Assembly: GCA_947632135.1 (NCBI GenBank)
Contig: CANRNZ010000004.1
Coordinates: 1-42,539, forward strand
Source of the DNA: an uncultured Clostridia bacterium
GTDB lineage: Bacteria > Bacillota > Clostridia > Oscillospirales > CAG-272
DNA: 42,539 nt
Reading direction: 5' to 3'
The notes below the pieces were generated by a model. The model was not told the DNA's origin, did not search any database, and saw nothing but the letters and a program-made list of their open reading frames with translations. A program made the position numbers and the translations under genes. Positions 19,352 through 29,301 of this stretch are shown one piece after another. Positions within the stretch are counted from its first letter, which is position 1, and each line of letters opens with the position of its first letter.

Positions 19352-20224
19352 TCAGCCGCCGCAGACGAGAGTTCCCGCGCCCTCCTCGGTAAGAAGCTCG
19401 AGAAGAATGGAGTGCGGAATCCGTCCGTCCATTATTACGACGCTCTGCACGCCCATATTGATGGCGTCAATGCAGCAGTCGACCTTCGGTATCATGCCGC
19501 CCGAAATAATACCCTCGTCATAGAGAGTTTTCGCCTCGGAAACTGTCATCTGAGGGATAAGGGTGGACGGGTCGTCCTTATCGCGAAGGATACCCGCGAT
19601 ATCCGTCATCATTATCATTTTCTTTGCGCCGAGAGCTCCCGCTATCGCCGCTGACGCTGTATCGCCGTTTATATTGTAAATATTTCCCTTTCTGTCGCAG
19701 CCGATAGTTGAAATAACGGGAATATATCCGTTTTCAAGAAGGTCGTTTATCGGACCTATGTTGACCTTTGTAATTTCGCCGACATATCCGAGCCTCTCGT
19801 CCTTTATCTTTGCCTCGATGAGCCGCCCGTCCATGCCGGAGATGCCCATTGCGGCGCCGCCCTTCATCTCAAGCATCTTTACAAGAGTTTTATTAACTTT
19901 TCCCGAGAGCACCATCTGGACTATTTCCATAGTCTCAAGGTCGGTAACTCTCAGACCGTCGACAAACACGGCCTCCTTTCCGAGCTTCTCCATTGTGCGG
20001 TTTATCTCGGGTCCTCCGCCGTGAACGAGCACGACCTTTATGCCTATAAGCCAAAGAAGAACAATGTCCTCCATGACCTGCTGCTTCAGCTCTTCGTTTA
20101 TCATGGCGTTTCCGCCGTACTTTACAACGACGGTTTTTCCGCTGTAGCGCCTTATGTACGGGAGAGCCTGAGTCAGCACCTCGGCGCGCTCGGAGTTTGA
20201 AAATATCTTATTGTACATAAACAA
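19352..20224 (-). CDS. argB: Acetylglutamate kinase
   Basis: VVKYGGNAMINEELKQQVMEDIVLLWLIGIKVVLVHGGGPEIN, NINGDTASAAIAGALGAKKMIMMTDI, GGMIPKVDCCIDAI. Confidence 0.96.
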   Translation of the reverse strand: MFMYNKIFSNSERAEVLTQALPYIRRYSGKTVVVKYGGNAMINEELKQQVMEDIVLLWLIGIKVVLVHGGGPEINRTMEKLGKEAVFVDGLRVTDLETMEIVQMVLSGKVNKTLVKMLEMKGGAAMGISGMDGRLIEAKIKDERLGYVGEITKVNIGPINDLLENGYIPVISTIGCDRKGNIYNINGDTASAAIAGALGAKKMIMMTDIAGILRDKDDPSTLIPQMTVSEAKTLYDEGIISGGMIPKVDCCIDAINMGVQSVVIMDGRIPHSILLELLTEEGAGTLVCGG

Positions 20225-20272
20225 CCTCTTTTGTTATGTGATGTTCGTTTAAATATTTAAAAGTCTTTTCGC

Positions 20273-21490
20273 TCAGGTGCGGTAATCCCCGTTTATTTTG
20301 ACATAGTCGTACGTGAGGTCGCACCCCCATGCCGTTGCGGAATATGCGCCGTCGCCGAGTGTGACTCTTATCTCAATTTCGTCTTCCAGAAGAATTTCCT
20401 TTGCTTTTTCCTCGGAGAACTCAACGCCCGCTCCGTTTTCGCAGACTTTGACCTCGCCTTTAGCCGAGACAAAGGACACGCCGACCTTGCCGATATCAAC
20501 ATCGGCGCCGCTGTAGCCGATAGCGCAAAGGACACGTCCCCAGTTTGCGTCGGCGCCGAACATCGCAGCCTTGAGAAGGCTTGAGCAGACGACGCTCTTC
20601 GCGACGGTTTTTGCTGCCATGTCGGACGAGGCGCCCGAAACAGCGCATTCGAGGAGCTTTGTCGCGCCCTCGCCGTCACCGACAATCATTCTGGAAAGCT
20701 GTACGTTGACAGTGTTCAGCGCCTGCATAAAGACTGAAAAATCCTCTCCGTCGGAGGTTATCTCACGGTTCCCCGCCATTCCGTTTGCAAGGACGACGGC
20801 CATGTCGTTTGTCGACGTGTCGCCGTCGATACTAAGCATATTGAAGGTATTTTTAACGTCTGTCGATATCGCCTTTTTCAGCATTTCGGAGGATATCGCG
20901 GCGTCTGTCGTCAAAAATACAAGCATTGTCGCCATGTTGGGGTGTATCATTCCGCTGCCCTTTGCCATTCCGCCGAGACGGCATTTTACCCCTCCTATCT
21001 CAAATTCGACGGCGACCTCCTTCGGCTTTGTGTCAGTCGTCATTATAGCCTCCGCGGCAAATGACGAGTTGTTCGGAGAGAGCCCCGAGACGAGGGACTC
21101 CATCGCGTTTTCTATCGGCTCGGTGTCAAGAGGCTGACCAATGACCCCTGTCGAGGCGACGACGACCTCATCTGTCGGAATGCCGAGCGCCTCCGCGGCG
21201 AGAGCGCTCATTTTTTCCGCGACCTCGATTCCGTTCGCGTTGCAGGTGTTGGCGTTGCCGCTGTTGCATATAACCGCCTGCGCCGTGCCGTTTTCAATGT
21301 GCTTTTTTGTTACGGTCAGTGTCGCGCCCTTAACAAGATTTGTCGTATATACCGCAGCCGCCGCGGCTTTTTTTTCACTGTAGACAAGCGCAAGGTCTTT
21401 TTTGAATCGGTTTTTGCGTATGCCGCAGTGCACACCGTTTGCCGAGAACCCTACGGCGGCGCAAACGCCGCCCGAAACAGTTTTAATCAT
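20273..21490 (-). CDS. argJ: Bifunctional ornithine acetyltransferase/N-acetylglutamate synthase
   Basis: CNSGNANTCNANG, autoprocessing-site region GMIHPNMATMLVFLTTDAAI, CAIGYSGAD, C-terminal CDLTYDYVKINGDYRT. Confidence 0.96.
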   Translation of the reverse strand: MIKTVSGGVCAAVGFSANGVHCGIRKNRFKKDLALVYSEKKAAAAAVYTTNLVKGATLTVTKKHIENGTAQAVICNSGNANTCNANGIEVAEKMSALAAEALGIPTDEVVVASTGVIGQPLDTEPIENAMESLVSGLSPNNSSFAAEAIMTTDTKPKEVAVEFEIGGVKCRLGGMAKGSGMIHPNMATMLVFLTTDAAISSEMLKKAISTDVKNTFNMLSIDGDTSTNDMAVVLANGMAGNREITSDGEDFSVFMQALNTVNVQLSRMIVGDGEGATKLLECAVSGASSDMAAKTVAKSVVCSSLLKAAMFGADANWGRVLCAIGYSGADVDIGKVGVSFVSAKGEVKVCENGAGVEFSEEKAKEILLEDEIEIRVTLGDGAYSATAWGCDLTYDYVKINGDYRT

Positions 21491-21496
21491 TTTATA

Positions 21497-22429
21497 TTAT
21501 TCCTCCCGTAAGCTCAGCCCCGTAAACTCATCGACGCCGAGCACTATATTCATATTCTGTATCGCGGAGCCTGACGCGCCCTTTCCGAGATTGTCAAATC
21601 TCGCCGTAAGTATAATTCTGTCGTCGTTCCCGTCGACTCTGAGCTCCATGTCGTCCCGCCCCGAAAGAGCGGACGCCGAAAGAAACCCGTTCTCGCCGCT
21701 CTCCTCGGAAACGTATACGGCGCGCTTTCCTCTGTAAAACTCTCTGTAAATTTCCCGTATCTTGTCGGGCGAGACGCCGATATCCTTTGCAAAAAGGGGA
21801 ACCGTGACCTCCATTCCGCTGTAAAAGTCGGCGACTATCGGGCAGAACACGGGCGCTTCGTCAAGAGAGCAGACCGCCTTCATTTCCCTCAGATGCTTAT
21901 GGCTTTGAGTGAGCGCGTACTGCCTCGGAGATTTTAGAAGCGGGGACCTTTCCGCCGACTCATACTCCGAAATCATTCCTTTCCCGCCGCCCGAATATCC
22001 TGTGACGGAAAAGCAGGAAAGACGCGCCGAGCGGCTTATTACGCCGCACTGGGTAAGAGGCTTTACAAGAGCCGCAAAACCGCTCGCGTGGCAGCCCGGA
22101 TTTGCGATTCTCTTTGAGTTTTTTATCTTTTCGTTCCCGACAAGCTCGGGAAAGCCGTATATCCACCCTTCCGACGTTCTGTGCGCCGTGGAAGTGTCTA
22201 TAATCACTGTGTCGCACCCATCTGCAAATGACACAGCCTCAACAGACGCGCTGTCGGGCAGGCACAGAAAGGAAATATCGGACGAGCAGAGAGCCTCTTT
22301 TCTCGCCTTTGCGTCCTTTCTGAGGTCCTCGGGGAGAATTATAAGCTCTATATCGTCTCTGAGAGAAAGTCTTTCCTTTATTCGAAGTCCGGTCGTCCCG
22401 GCGCTGCCGTCAATAAATATTTTTTTCAT
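21497..22429 (-). CDS. argC: N-acetyl-gamma-glutamyl-phosphate reductase (short, type 2)
   Basis: MKKIFIDGSAGTTGLRIKERL, TSTAHRTSEGWIYGFPEL, NPGCHASGF catalytic Cys. Confidence 0.94.
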   Translation of the reverse strand: MKKIFIDGSAGTTGLRIKERLSLRDDIELIILPEDLRKDAKARKEALCSSDISFLCLPDSASVEAVSFADGCDTVIIDTSTAHRTSEGWIYGFPELVGNEKIKNSKRIANPGCHASGFAALVKPLTQCGVISRSARLSCFSVTGYSGGGKGMISEYESAERSPLLKSPRQYALTQSHKHLREMKAVCSLDEAPVFCPIVADFYSGMEVTVPLFAKDIGVSPDKIREIYREFYRGKRAVYVSEESGENGFLSASALSGRDDMELRVDGNDDRIILTARFDNLGKGASGSAIQNMNIVLGVDEFTGLSLREE

Positions 22430-22532
22430 TCGCCTTTTCTTTGTACCTTTCTCTTTTGCTTTCTCTTCAGATTTCTCTTTCGGATATGCCGACTGAACGG
22501 TGACCTGTTATTGTTTTAAAATGTCAAACGAC

Positions 22533-22566
22533 TGTATAATTATACGCTCAAAGTGTATAATTGTCA
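22533..22566. promoter_or_regulatory. Candidate paired operator (ArgR-type arrangement) overlapping the argC promoter
   Basis: Perfect palindrome GTATAATTATAC (22534-22545) and related GTATAATTGTCA (22555-22566), start-to-start 21 bp. Confidence 0.45.
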
Positions 22567-22567
22567 A
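22539..22567 (-). promoter_or_regulatory. Promoter of argCJBD
   Basis: On the minus strand TTGACA (22567-22562), exactly 17 nt, TATAAT (22544-22539). Confidence 0.75.
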
Positions 22568-22689
22568 GGAGAAACAGGATATTTATTCATCAGTAAGCCC
22601 ATTTTTGTAAGTTATACGAATAGATATTCGGAAAATATACTCAATTTGTATAAAGTGACATAACGCCGCGGGCAAGGCGGCGCGAAAAC

Positions 22690-25600
22690 TCAAAGCAAAT
22701 CGAAAATCGACTTTTGATTCGTGTCGTTCATACCGACGAGCGCGCCGTTTTCTCTGAGCAGTTCAAGAAGAGTGTTCCCTACCTTCGCCTCGGTTTTCAA
22801 ATCCTCGATGCAGTGTACCTTTCCGTCGTCTCTCGCGCTCATTATGTTGAGCGCGGCGTTTTCACCGAGCCCCGGGATTGATATGAACGGCAGTCTTATC
22901 TTCCCGTTTTCCGGTATAAATTTTGTCGCGTGAGACTTCATGACGTTGACAGGAAGAAAATCGACCCCGCGCTGATACGCCTCGTTCACAAGCTGCATCG
23001 CGTTGAAAAGCTCCTTGTCCTTTTGAGTCGCGCCCGAGTCGCTTTTCGCCTTCGCAAGGTCGTCGAGTACTCTGAAAACAAAGTCGCGCCCTTTTGATAC
23101 AAATGTCGCGTCGCACCCTCCCGGCGCCGCTGTAAAGTACGCGGCGTAAAACTCCGCGGGATAGTATATCTTGTACCAACCGAGCCTCAGCGCGTCGATG
23201 ACGTATGCCGCGGCGTGGGCCTTCGGGAACATGTATTTTATCTTCTTGCAGGAGTCGATATACCACATCGGCACTCCGTGCTCAAGCATTGTTTCCTCGT
23301 ATTCGGGCTTCAGCCCGCGTCCCTTTCGCACGTCCTCCATTATTTTGAAAGCGGTGCTCTTTTCGATGTTGTGGCGGTGAATGAGGTAGAGCATTATGTC
23401 GTCTCTCGTGCCTATTACCTCGGATATCGTGCATACCTTGTTCTCGATAAGCTCGTCCGCGTTCCCGACCCACACGTTTGTTCCGTGGGTAAGACCCGAA
23501 ATCTGAAGAAGGTCGGAAAACGTTTTCGGCTGAGCCTTTGTAAGAACTCCGCGGACAAACGGAGTGTTCATCTCGGGAAGCCCGAGAGTCCCCGTCTCGA
23601 CGCCTTTAAGCTGTTCGCTCGTCACCCCGAGAGGCGACGGCGACGTAAACAGCTTGTACACGTCCCTGTCGGAGAGAGGCACCTCGAGAATATTGGTTCC
23701 CGTGTATTCCTCAAGTCTTTTGTATTTTGTCGGAATATCGTGTCCGAGTATGTCGAGCTTCAGTATGGTGTCGTGAAGATATTTGAACTCAAAATGAGTC
23801 GTAATGATTGTTGGGTCGCCCGCGGGGTGCTGAACGGGGGTAAAATCGTAAATCTCATGCTCCTTCGGGACGACAATTATCCCTCCGGGATGCTGACCCG
23901 TTGTTCTCTTTGTACCCACACAGCCCGCGACAAGCCTGTCCACCTCCGCCTTTGAGACACTGACATGCTTTTCTTCAAGATATTTAACGGTGATGCCGTA
24001 CGCCGTCTTGTCCGCCAGAGTGCCGATCGTACCCGCTCTGAACGCGTGACCCTCGCCGAAAAGAACCTCGGTAAATTTGTGAGCGTCCGCCTGAACGTCG
24101 CCCGAAAAGTTCAAATCAATATCGGGGGTCTTGTCGCCGTAAAAGCCGAGAAACGTTTCGAAGGGTATGTCGTGGCCGTCGCGAACGAGCTCTGTCCCGC
24201 ATACGGGGCAGTCCTTCGGCGGAAGGTCAAAGCCCGAGCCGACGGAGCCGTCCTCGATAAACTCGGTATGCTTGCACTCCGGGCACCTGTAGTGAGGCGG
24301 CAGTGAATTTACCTTTGTTATCCCGCCCATACAAGCCGCAAAAGACGAGCCGACAGAGCCTCTCGAACCGACCTGATAGCCCTTTGCCTCGCTGTTTTCC
24401 ACAAGCTTTTTTGCGATTATATACATTATCGCAAAGCCGTTTTTGATTATTGAGCCGAGCTCTCTTTCAAGTCTTTCGGAAACCTGCGGCGGCAGCGGGT
24501 CGCCGTACATTTCCTTTGCGACAAAGTAGCATTTTTCGGTGAGCTCCTCCTCCGCGCCGTCAATGTGCGGGGGAAACTCTCCGTCGGGAATCGGCTTTAT
24601 CTTCTCCACCATATCCGCAATCTTCTGCGGATTTTCTATTACCACTTCCCTTGCCGCGTCATATCCGAGATACGAGAACTCCTCGAGCATTTCTTCAGTC
24701 GTTCTGAGATAAAGCTTCGTCTCGCGGTCGGCGTCCTTGAATTTTTTTCCCGAAAGAAGAATCCGTCTGTATATTTCGTCCTCGGGGTCAAGGTAATGCG
24801 CGTCGCACGTTGCGACGACGGGCTTTCCGAGCTTTTTTCCGAGCTCGTAAATCTTTCGGTTTATTTCCCGAAGCTCCTCCTCGCCCGAAACTGTGCCGTC
24901 GTCTATCATAAACGAATTGTTTGATATCGGCTGAATTTCAAGATAATCGTAAAAATCCGCTATCTCTTCTATTACAACGTCGGGCTTGCCTCTCAGTATC
25001 GCCTGATAAAGCTCCCCCGCCTCACAGGCGGAGCCGATTATAAGCCCCTCGCGGTGCTCGTTTATATTGGATTTCGGAAATCTCGGATATCGTCTGAAAT
25101 ACTTTAAAAAAGAATCGGAAACGAGTATATAAAGATTTCTCAGCCCCGTGAGGTTTTTGACAAGTATTATCTGATGGTAAGTTCTAAGCTTCAGCGGGTC
25201 GGCTTTCGCGCTCATGACCTCGCTCATTTCTTCAATCCCGTTTATCCCCTCTTCCTTAAGCTTATCCGCCATCCTGTAAAAAATCAAAGACAGCATCTCG
25301 GCGTCATCGCTTGCGCGGTGATGATTGAAATCACCGAGCCCGAAGTATTTCGCAAGAATATCGAGCTTGTGCTTTGACAGCTCGGGATTTACGTACTGGG
25401 ACATTGCGACTGTGTCAAGATACGCGTTTTTAAACGGCAGGTGAAGCCGTTCGGCGGCGCGCCTTATAAAGCTCGTATCGAAATTTGCGTTGTGAGCGAT
25501 AAGCAGCCTGTCGCCGATAAAATCAAGAAATTCGGGCAGGACCTTATCTATCGTCCGCTCGTTTTGCACCATTTCGTCCGTAATACCGGTAAGCTCGGTT

Positions 25601-27099
25601 ATCCTCGACGGTATCGGTATTTCGGGATTAACAAGTGAATTATATCTTTCAAGAACCTCGCCGCGCTTTACCCTGACGGCTCCGATTTCGGTTATCATAT
25701 CGTTCTGAGGCGAGAGACCTGTCGTCTCGATGTCGAAAACGACAAACTCTCCGTCAAAGGAGTCGCTGCATCTGCCGTAAACCGCTCTTGCCGCGTCGTC
25801 GACAAAATATGCCTCAATACCGTATATGACCTTGAAATTTTCAAGCTTGTTTGACGCGAGCATCGCGAGAGGAAAGCTCTGAAGATTGCCGTGGTCGGTT
25901 ATCGCGACGGCGGGGTGCCCCCATCTGTAGGCGGTTGATACAGCCTCCTCGGGCTTTATCAGAGCGTCCGCCTCCGACATGTTCGTGTGAAGGTGCAGCT
26001 CGACTCTTTTCTCCTCCGATAAGTCAAGTCTCAAAACCTTTTTGACGCCCATTATTCCCGTAACGCGCTGTACTACAGTTTCGCCGTCAAACTTGTCGAC
26101 TCTTATGTCTCCCTTTACGGCAACGGACATGCCGACCTTCAGCTTGTCCTTATACGCCGAAAGCTCCTCGGCGTCGAGAACTGTTTTTATGTAAACGGAC
26201 GAGTCCTTGTCTGTTATTCCGACTGTAAAAGCGAATCTGCCGTTTCTCAGCTCTTTTTCTTCCGCTTTGAATATTTCGCCGAGCATGACCGCGTTTCTTG
26301 CGGGATGAGATGTGTTTCTAAGAAGAGTCGGATTTTTTATTTCAAAAGGCTCGCCGACTAAAAGCTCGGGGCTCGATACGTCAAATTTCATTTTTCCGCA
26401 CATGAAAACTGACAGCGAGAGCTCTTCAAAGGAGTCCTCCCCCGAAAGAAGAGAGGGGATTCTTTCGAACTGTTCGCGCGGGCTTTCTGTTCCCGAGTCG
26501 GGAGAGGCTGCCTTTCTCTCGGCGTACTCTTCCCTGCTCTGTATGACGCTTCTCTCAAAAGCGGCTTTTTCTTCGGCTTCTCTCAGTGAAAAATAAGAGT
26601 CCGATGACGCTCTGTTTTCATCGCAGAGAAACTCTACATTGTATGAGAGAGAAAACTCGCTCTTTATTATCCCCTCGACGACAGCCTTCGCCTTCGCAAG
26701 GTCAAGAATTATCTCGGCTCCCGCGTCAAACGGAAGCCTTACCGAAATATTCTCGCCGTCAAGAGTTATTTTATAATCCTTGAAAAAGCCTCTGAGAGCG
26801 ACGCCGACACGCTTTGCCTCCTCGAGTATCTGAGGTATATAATCCGCTGTGAAAAGCTCTGAGGGATAGTGTGGAAGAAGTCTTACGCTGTTCATGCCGT
26901 AGAACTCCTCGAGGTCCCCCTCAAGCTCGAACAGAATTCTTTTCTCTATGAGTGACGGGTACGAAAACGATACCTCGTACATTTTGCGCGCCCGGTCGCC
27001 CTTGACGGTGACCTCGGCGGCGTTTTCAAAAATCTCGCATCGAATCTGCGTCGTCGGAGTGAATTTTGAAAATACGTCGGACAGCTTTTTTTCACTCAT
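22690..27099 (-). CDS. polC: DNA polymerase III PolC-type alpha subunit
   Basis: 1469 aa; PHP domain (VELHLHTNMSEADALIKPEE), DEDD exonuclease insert (FVVFDIETTGLSPQNDMITEIGAV), PolC finger/palm (GSRGSVGSSFAA, PDIDLNFSGD, KTAYG). Confidence 0.97.
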   Translation of the reverse strand: MSEKKLSDVFSKFTPTTQIRCEIFENAAEVTVKGDRARKMYEVSFSYPSLIEKRILFELEGDLEEFYGMNSVRLLPHYPSELFTADYIPQILEEAKRVGVALRGFFKDYKITLDGENISVRLPFDAGAEIILDLAKAKAVVEGIIKSEFSLSYNVEFLCDENRASSDSYFSLREAEEKAAFERSVIQSREEYAERKAASPDSGTESPREQFERIPSLLSGEDSFEELSLSVFMCGKMKFDVSSPELLVGEPFEIKNPTLLRNTSHPARNAVMLGEIFKAEEKELRNGRFAFTVGITDKDSSVYIKTVLDAEELSAYKDKLKVGMSVAVKGDIRVDKFDGETVVQRVTGIMGVKKVLRLDLSEEKRVELHLHTNMSEADALIKPEEAVSTAYRWGHPAVAITDHGNLQSFPLAMLASNKLENFKVIYGIEAYFVDDAARAVYGRCSDSFDGEFVVFDIETTGLSPQNDMITEIGAVRVKRGEVLERYNSLVNPEIPIPSRITELTGITDEMVQNERTIDKVLPEFLDFIGDRLLIAHNANFDTSFIRRAAERLHLPFKNAYLDTVAMSQYVNPELSKHKLDILAKYFGLGDFNHHRASDDAEMLSLIFYRMADKLKEEGINGIEEMSEVMSAKADPLKLRTYHQIILVKNLTGLRNLYILVSDSFLKYFRRYPRFPKSNINEHREGLIIGSACEAGELYQAILRGKPDVVIEEIADFYDYLEIQPISNNSFMIDDGTVSGEEELREINRKIYELGKKLGKPVVATCDAHYLDPEDEIYRRILLSGKKFKDADRETKLYLRTTEEMLEEFSYLGYDAAREVVIENPQKIADMVEKIKPIPDGEFPPHIDGAEEELTEKCYFVAKEMYGDPLPPQVSERLERELGSIIKNGFAIMYIIAKKLVENSEAKGYQVGSRGSVGSSFAACMGGITKVNSLPPHYRCPECKHTEFIEDGSVGSGFDLPPKDCPVCGTELVRDGHDIPFETFLGFYGDKTPDIDLNFSGDVQADAHKFTEVLFGEGHAFRAGTIGTLADKTAYGITVKYLEEKHVSVSKAEVDRLVAGCVGTKRTTGQHPGGIIVVPKEHEIYDFTPVQHPAGDPTIITTHFEFKYLHDTILKLDILGHDIPTKYKRLEEYTGTNILEVPLSDRDVYKLFTSPSPLGVTSEQLKGVETGTLGLPEMNTPFVRGVLTKAQPKTFSDLLQISGLTHGTNVWVGNADELIENKVCTISEVIGTRDDIMLYLIHRHNIEKSTAFKIMEDVRKGRGLKPEYEETMLEHGVPMWYIDSCKKIKYMFPKAHAAAYVIDALRLGWYKIYYPAEFYAAYFTAAPGGCDATFVSKGRDFVFRVLDDLAKAKSDSGATQKDKELFNAMQLVNEAYQRGVDFLPVNVMKSHATKFIPENGKIRLPFISIPGLGENAALNIMSARDDGKVHCIEDLKTEAKVGNTLLELLRENGALVGMNDTNQKSIFDLL

Positions 27100-28198
27100 T
27101 ATGATTATCTCCGCGCCTTGCGGCTTTTTCTATAAACTCGAGAGTTTCCCTTTCGAGAACGGACAGTATCTCCGATTCCTCGACCCTGCCGACGGTCTCC
27201 CCGTTTTTGAACAGCGCGGCAAAGCCGTCGCCGCCGGCAATTCCGATGTCGGCCTCGCGCGCCTCGCCCGGCCCGTTCACAACGCAGCCCATTACGGCGA
27301 CCTTTACTCTGACGCCCTTTGTATCTATTCTGTCGGCTATCTCTCGGAATTTTTCGGTGATTCCTATTATGTCAATCTTTGTTCTGCCGCAGGTCGGGCA
27401 TGAAATTATTTCAATACCTTCACGCGACAGACCGAGAACCTTCAAAAGCTCCTTTCCAGCTCTGACCTCCTTTACGGGGTCGGCGGTAAGAGAGACTCTC
27501 ACGGTGTCCCCGATACCGCAGAGAAGAAGCGCGCCGAGTCCCGCCGAGCTTTTTATAATTCCCGTGTACTCGTCGCCCGCCTCGGTGACGCCGAGGTGTA
27601 AGGGATAGTCGCACCTTTCGGCGACTATATTGTTTGCCTCGACCATTGTATGTACGTCGGACGACTTTATTGAAATTACAATATCCGAAAAGGAAAACTT
27701 TTCGAGCATCTCCGCCTGAGCCAGAGCGCTTTCGGCAAGCGCCTCGGCGGTCGGTGAGCCGTACTTTTCGAGAAGCCTTCTGTCAAGAGAGCCCGAATTG
27801 ACCCCTATCCTTATCGGGACGGAAAGAATTTTGCACGTGGCGGCAACCTCCTTTACCTTCCACTCCTCGCCGATATTTCCCGGATTTATTCTTATTTTAT
27901 CCGCTCCGCTCATTGCGGCGGCGATTGCCGCTTTGTAGTTGAAATGAATATCGGCGACAAGAGGTATCCTTACCCCCTCGCGCTTCAGCACGGAAAAAAC
28001 AGCCGCCGCGTCCTCGTCGGGAACGGTCATTCTGACAATGTCGCACCCTGCGCGCTCAAGCGCTGTCACCTGAGACAAAATTCCCTCGAAATCGTAAGGG
28101 TTTGTATTTATCATCGACTGGACGGAAATATCTGCGCCGTTTCCGATTACGGTATTTCCGACCTTAATTTGTTTTGAAATTCTACGCTTTTGCGTCAT
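27092..28198 (-). CDS. ispG: 4-hydroxy-3-methylbut-2-en-1-yl diphosphate synthase (flavodoxin)
   Basis: VGNTVIGNGADISVQSMINTNP, IRINPGNIG, ISCPTCGRTKIDI, VAVMGCVVNGPGEAREADIGIAGG. Confidence 0.97.
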   Translation of the reverse strand: MTQKRRISKQIKVGNTVIGNGADISVQSMINTNPYDFEGILSQVTALERAGCDIVRMTVPDEDAAAVFSVLKREGVRIPLVADIHFNYKAAIAAAMSGADKIRINPGNIGEEWKVKEVAATCKILSVPIRIGVNSGSLDRRLLEKYGSPTAEALAESALAQAEMLEKFSFSDIVISIKSSDVHTMVEANNIVAERCDYPLHLGVTEAGDEYTGIIKSSAGLGALLLCGIGDTVRVSLTADPVKEVRAGKELLKVLGLSREGIEIISCPTCGRTKIDIIGITEKFREIADRIDTKGVRVKVAVMGCVVNGPGEAREADIGIAGGDGFAALFKNGETVGRVEESEILSVLERETLEFIEKAARRGDNHNE

Positions 28199-28263
28199 GC
28201 TGCTTACCCCGTTTTAAAGCTCCGACTGTCAGATTTTAAAATAATACTGCGAAAACAAGAAAT

Positions 28264-29301
28264 TTACGAGAAAAGGCCTATAACGTCCTTGAAAACGATG
28301 AGAACCATCAGTATCATAAGAAGGACGAGCCCCGCGAAGTGTATATAGCCCTCTACGTTGCGGTTTACCGGCTTGCGCCTGATAAGCTCTATTATCTGGA
28401 AAAGAAGCCGCCCGCCGTCAAGCGCGGGAAGAGGCAGAAGGTTCATCACGCCGAGGTTCATGCTTATGACGGACGCAAGATAGACAAACTGAAGTACTCC
28501 CGCCCTTGCGGCGTCGACAAACGCCTCCGTAACGCCGACAGGCCCCGATACGGCCTGAATGCCGTATCTGCCCGTTATAAGGTCAAAGAGGGACTCCCAT
28601 ATCATCTTTATCGTATTGAGCGACTGATAGTATGCCTCTTTTACAACAGTGCCGACGTTTTTCTCAAGGGCGTAAACCTTAAAGTCTATATCTCCGAATA
28701 CGGTGCCGCTCTGATTCTGTGTCGGAAACGAGACGTTCTCAACCGTTATTCTCTCGCCGTCCCGTATTACGGTAACGTCAATCGGCTCGTATCCCTTTCT
28801 CATTATCTCATAGTACATCTGACTGTATATATGAGTGTTTTTGCCGTCGACTGCGACTATCGTGTCGCCCACCTCAAGCCCCGACTGCATGATGACGGAG
28901 TTCTCGTTTGAAAACTCCGCAATCGTCGTCGTGCCGAGTCTCGGCGATGCGGCGACATAGATACTCATTACAATAATACCGAGTATGATATTCATCGCGG
29001 CGCCCGCGGCTGTAATTATCATTCGTTTCCATACAGCCTTGTTTGTGAAGGCGTTTGGGTCGTCGGACTCCTCGTCCTCGTCCATGCTGACAAAACCGCC
29101 TATGGGAAAGAGTCTCAGCGAGTAGGCGATCCCCGTTTTTTTCGACGTTTTCGAAATGATCTTCGGCCCCATTCCGATTGAAAACTCTTTTATCGTTACC
29201 TTGAATATCCTCGCGGCGACGTAGTGCCCGCCCTCGTGAATAAATATGAGCAGGCCGAAAATAAAAATCGCGAGAATTATATATAAAACGGTAATTGCCA
29301 T
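28264..29301 (-). CDS. rseP: RIP site-2 metalloprotease (RseP family)
   Basis: HEGGHYVAARIF (HExxH), PDZ segment, NLLPLPALDGGRL; start MAITVLYI at 29301 (ORF track has M one codon earlier). Confidence 0.95.
   Translation of the reverse strand: MAITVLYIILAIFIFGLLIFIHEGGHYVAARIFKVTIKEFSIGMGPKIISKTSKKTGIAYSLRLFPIGGFVSMDEDEESDDPNAFTNKAVWKRMIITAAGAAMNIILGIIVMSIYVAASPRLGTTTIAEFSNENSVIMQSGLEVGDTIVAVDGKNTHIYSQMYYEIMRKGYEPIDVTVIRDGERITVENVSFPTQNQSGTVFGDIDFKVYALEKNVGTVVKEAYYQSLNTIKMIWESLFDLITGRYGIQAVSGPVGVTEAFVDAARAGVLQFVYLASVISMNLGVMNLLPLPALDGGRLLFQIIELIRRKPVNRNVEGYIHFAGLVLLMILMVLIVFKDVIGLFS

Noticed and set aside
22430-22690. T-box or riboswitch upstream of argC
   Set aside because: The leader from the predicted start site is only about 100 nt, purine-rich, with no T-box sequence or terminator/antiterminator pair visible.
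22721-28177. Many long antisense ORFs (for example 23215..23955 +, 23965..24306 +, 27207..27608 +) opposite polC and ispG
   Set aside because: Shadow ORFs from codon bias opposite clearly conserved genes; low-complexity or Ser/Pro/Arg-rich translations with no recognisable domains.
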